From: Neobacillus niacini
GTDB taxonomy: Bacteria > Bacillota > Bacilli > Bacillales > Cytobacillaceae
NCBI RefSeq assembly: GCF_030817595.1
Contig: NZ_JAUSZN010000001.1
Coordinates: 2,240,001-2,304,000, forward strand
Length of the DNA: 64,000 nucleotides
Direction of reading: 5' to 3'
The notes under the pieces were generated by a model that was not told the origin of the DNA, made no database searches, and was given only the letters and a program-made list of their open reading frames with translations. Numbering within the stretch: the stretch's first letter is position 1; each line of letters starts with the position of its first letter. Of the stretch, positions 62,878-64,000 are shown piece after piece. The position numbers and the translations under genes were made by a program.

Positions 62878-63225
62878 CTCTTGAATGCTCACTTATTCGC
62901 AGGATTTCATAACCTCTATAAATCGAATGACGGGTAGTTGGAATGAATTCAGATCATTTGGCTTCGTGAAGGCATGGTTAAATAAAGGAGTTAGCTACTA
63001 CTCCATATTTTACCATATAATACACATCTCCACGCCGCCCCTGGAGGCTTTCCCTACCATGTCTCAACGGGTCGATTGCCCTCTCATTCCTTCGTCATGC
63101 CTATCCAAGGGGTGGAGGCCAGTTATGCTAACCTGATGGGTCTCATTGCCCTTTTGTTTAAAAAATCTGGTACTCCGTGCATATTTGAAATCCTACGAAT
63201 AAGACAACATTCAAAAGTTAAAGTC
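62878..63225 (-). ncRNA. Candidate bridge RNA region of the second element
   Basis: Same layout as 55590-55965: CGCCCCTGGAGGCTTTCCCT, CATGTCTCAACGGGTC, CATTCCTTCGTCATGCC and CCAAGGGGTGGAGGCC. Differences are concentrated in a few places (for example 62920-62950 and 63085-63150), where guide loops could lie. Confidence 0.58.
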
Positions 63226-63266
63226 AATTTTTTAATTGGTATATTTTATAAACTAATGTTTTATTT

Positions 63267-64000
63267 CTAAGCAGCTAAAGGGATTAATTCTTGAATTTTA
63301 TTAGGACAGTAAGACTCGTTTCGTCGTGCAATTCCTACAAAAATCCTTGCTAGTTTACCGATCAGTTTCATGATTGATTTCATTTTCTTTATCTTCTTGA
63401 CCTTCACATTATGGGAATGTAGTGCTTTAAATTCAGGGTTATTCATCACAAGGCTCATAGTTGCTAAATAGAGGAATCGCCGTAGTCTTGACCTTCCACG
63501 CTTTGAAATCACAATCTGACCTCTCCCTTTGCCTGAACTTGCTTCAGCTAGATGTAATCCCGCATGTCGTAATAGAGAGTTTCCATGAGAGAATCCACTT
63601 AGATCTCCAGACTCACCTAGTATCCCAGCTAATGAAATTTCACTTATCCCTTTAATCGTAAGTAGTTTTTGTGCAAATGGTATATTATAGAGAACTTCTT
63701 TAACTTGTTGTTCAACTCTTTCGAGTTGTTTTAAAGCGAGGTCATATTCTTCTATTAATTGTTCTAGATGGAATTTATAAGCATCAAGTGCTTGTCCCGT
63801 TCCTATAGAAGTTTTTGCTAGATTGATCAGTAATTGAGCTTTTTTAGGTCCTGGTTGTCTTTTCATTAATGACTTCCAACCCCTCTGAACATCTAGTGAA
63901 TCCATCGAAGATATTTCATTTGGAGTTGGAAACAAACGAAGGGTTGCGATTGCTCCTTTGCACGAAACATCGTTAAACACTTGTCGCAACTCTGGAAAGA
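63267..64000 (-). CDS. IS110-family transposase, partial (N-terminus outside the window)
   Basis: About 244 codons of the C-terminal half, reading FPELRQVFNDVSCKGAIATL at the window edge and the Transposase_20 domain with LLTIKGISEISLAGILGESG and EASSGKGRGQIVIS (catalytic Ser). It is close to the protein at 55972 with scattered changes. Frame stays open to base 64000, so the apparent Met at 63989 is internal. Confidence 0.92.
   Translation of the reverse strand, partial: FPELRQVFNDVSCKGAIATLRLFPTPNEISSMDSLDVQRGWKSLMKRQPGPKKAQLLINLAKTSIGTGQALDAYKFHLEQLIEEYDLALKQLERVEQQVKEVLYNIPFAQKLLTIKGISEISLAGILGESGDLSGFSHGNSLLRHAGLHLAEASSGKGRGQIVISKRGRSRLRRFLYLATMSLVMNNPEFKALHSHNVKVKKIKKMKSIMKLIGKLARIFVGIARRNESYCPNKIQELIPLAA

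Larger units (their letters stand above)
62853..64000 (-). mobile_element. Second IS1111-type element, cut by the window edge
   Basis: The noncoding end from ACTCCCTCAGATTGATACGA (62854) onward matches the element at 55563 almost throughout, followed by a paralogous transposase. The 5' end of the element lies beyond the window. Confidence 0.88.

Noticed and set aside
63267..63989. Complete 240-residue transposase starting at 63989
   Set aside because: The frame continues to the window edge with FPELRQVF, which is internal in the full-length copy at 55972; the Met is not a start.

Overview
The window looks like chromosomal DNA of an aerobic, spore-forming member of the Bacillaceae, close to Bacillus/Neobacillus. 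The evidence is low GC, strong GGAGG-type ribosome binding sites with many TTG and GTG starts, a sigma-B promoter in front of a general-stress dehydrogenase, a Fur-regulated basic protein, a KinB-like sensor kinase and a yng-type acyl-CoA cluster.

Layout. 1-6.2 kb: acyl-CoA degradation operon on the minus strand (biotin carboxylase, acyl-CoA synthetase, acyl-CoA dehydrogenase) with a divergent GAF/PucR-type regulator. 6.4-20.2 kb: single genes, including a secreted M14 carboxypeptidase, 6-phospho-beta-glucosidase, drug exporter, catalase-peroxidase katG broken by one base, FbpA-like protein, thiolase, Sel1-repeat protein, sigma-B dehydrogenase and a frameshifted serine beta-lactamase-like gene. 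20.3-32.1 kb: extracellular pectin degradation (pectate lyase, two rhamnogalacturonan acetylesterase-type proteins, one fused to a pectin methylesterase) and a MerR-type regulator. Two genes have promoters with a 19-bp spacer holding the dyad TGACAT-N-GTGTCA, the classical MerR arrangement. 32.2-37.3 kb: an imperfect tandem duplication of a BASS-type transporter and a small gene, interrupted by a two-gene unit of unknown function. 37.7-44.1 kb: a cobalamin-riboswitch-controlled operon with a wall-anchored transcobalamin/intrinsic-factor-like protein, a DUF4430 lipoprotein and a complete ECF transporter, so a probable vitamin B12 capture and import relay. 44.2-46.6 kb: integrase debris and a KinB-like kinase. 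46.7-64 kb: an accessory region with a group II intron, three IS110/IS1111-type elements (one decayed, one complete, one cut by the window edge) and about ten copies of a small terminator-bearing repeat, all in the same orientation, separating one- to three-gene units (yjdI/yjdJ-like pair, DUF3231 proteins, hydrolase, HPP protein, GNAT acetyltransferases, TetR/SDR pair).

Main points of interest: the B12 relay, the MerR/pectin promoters, the candidate bridge RNAs of the IS1111-type elements, and the one-way repeat array with an intron at its edge. All functions are assigned by reading the translations; no database search was possible.
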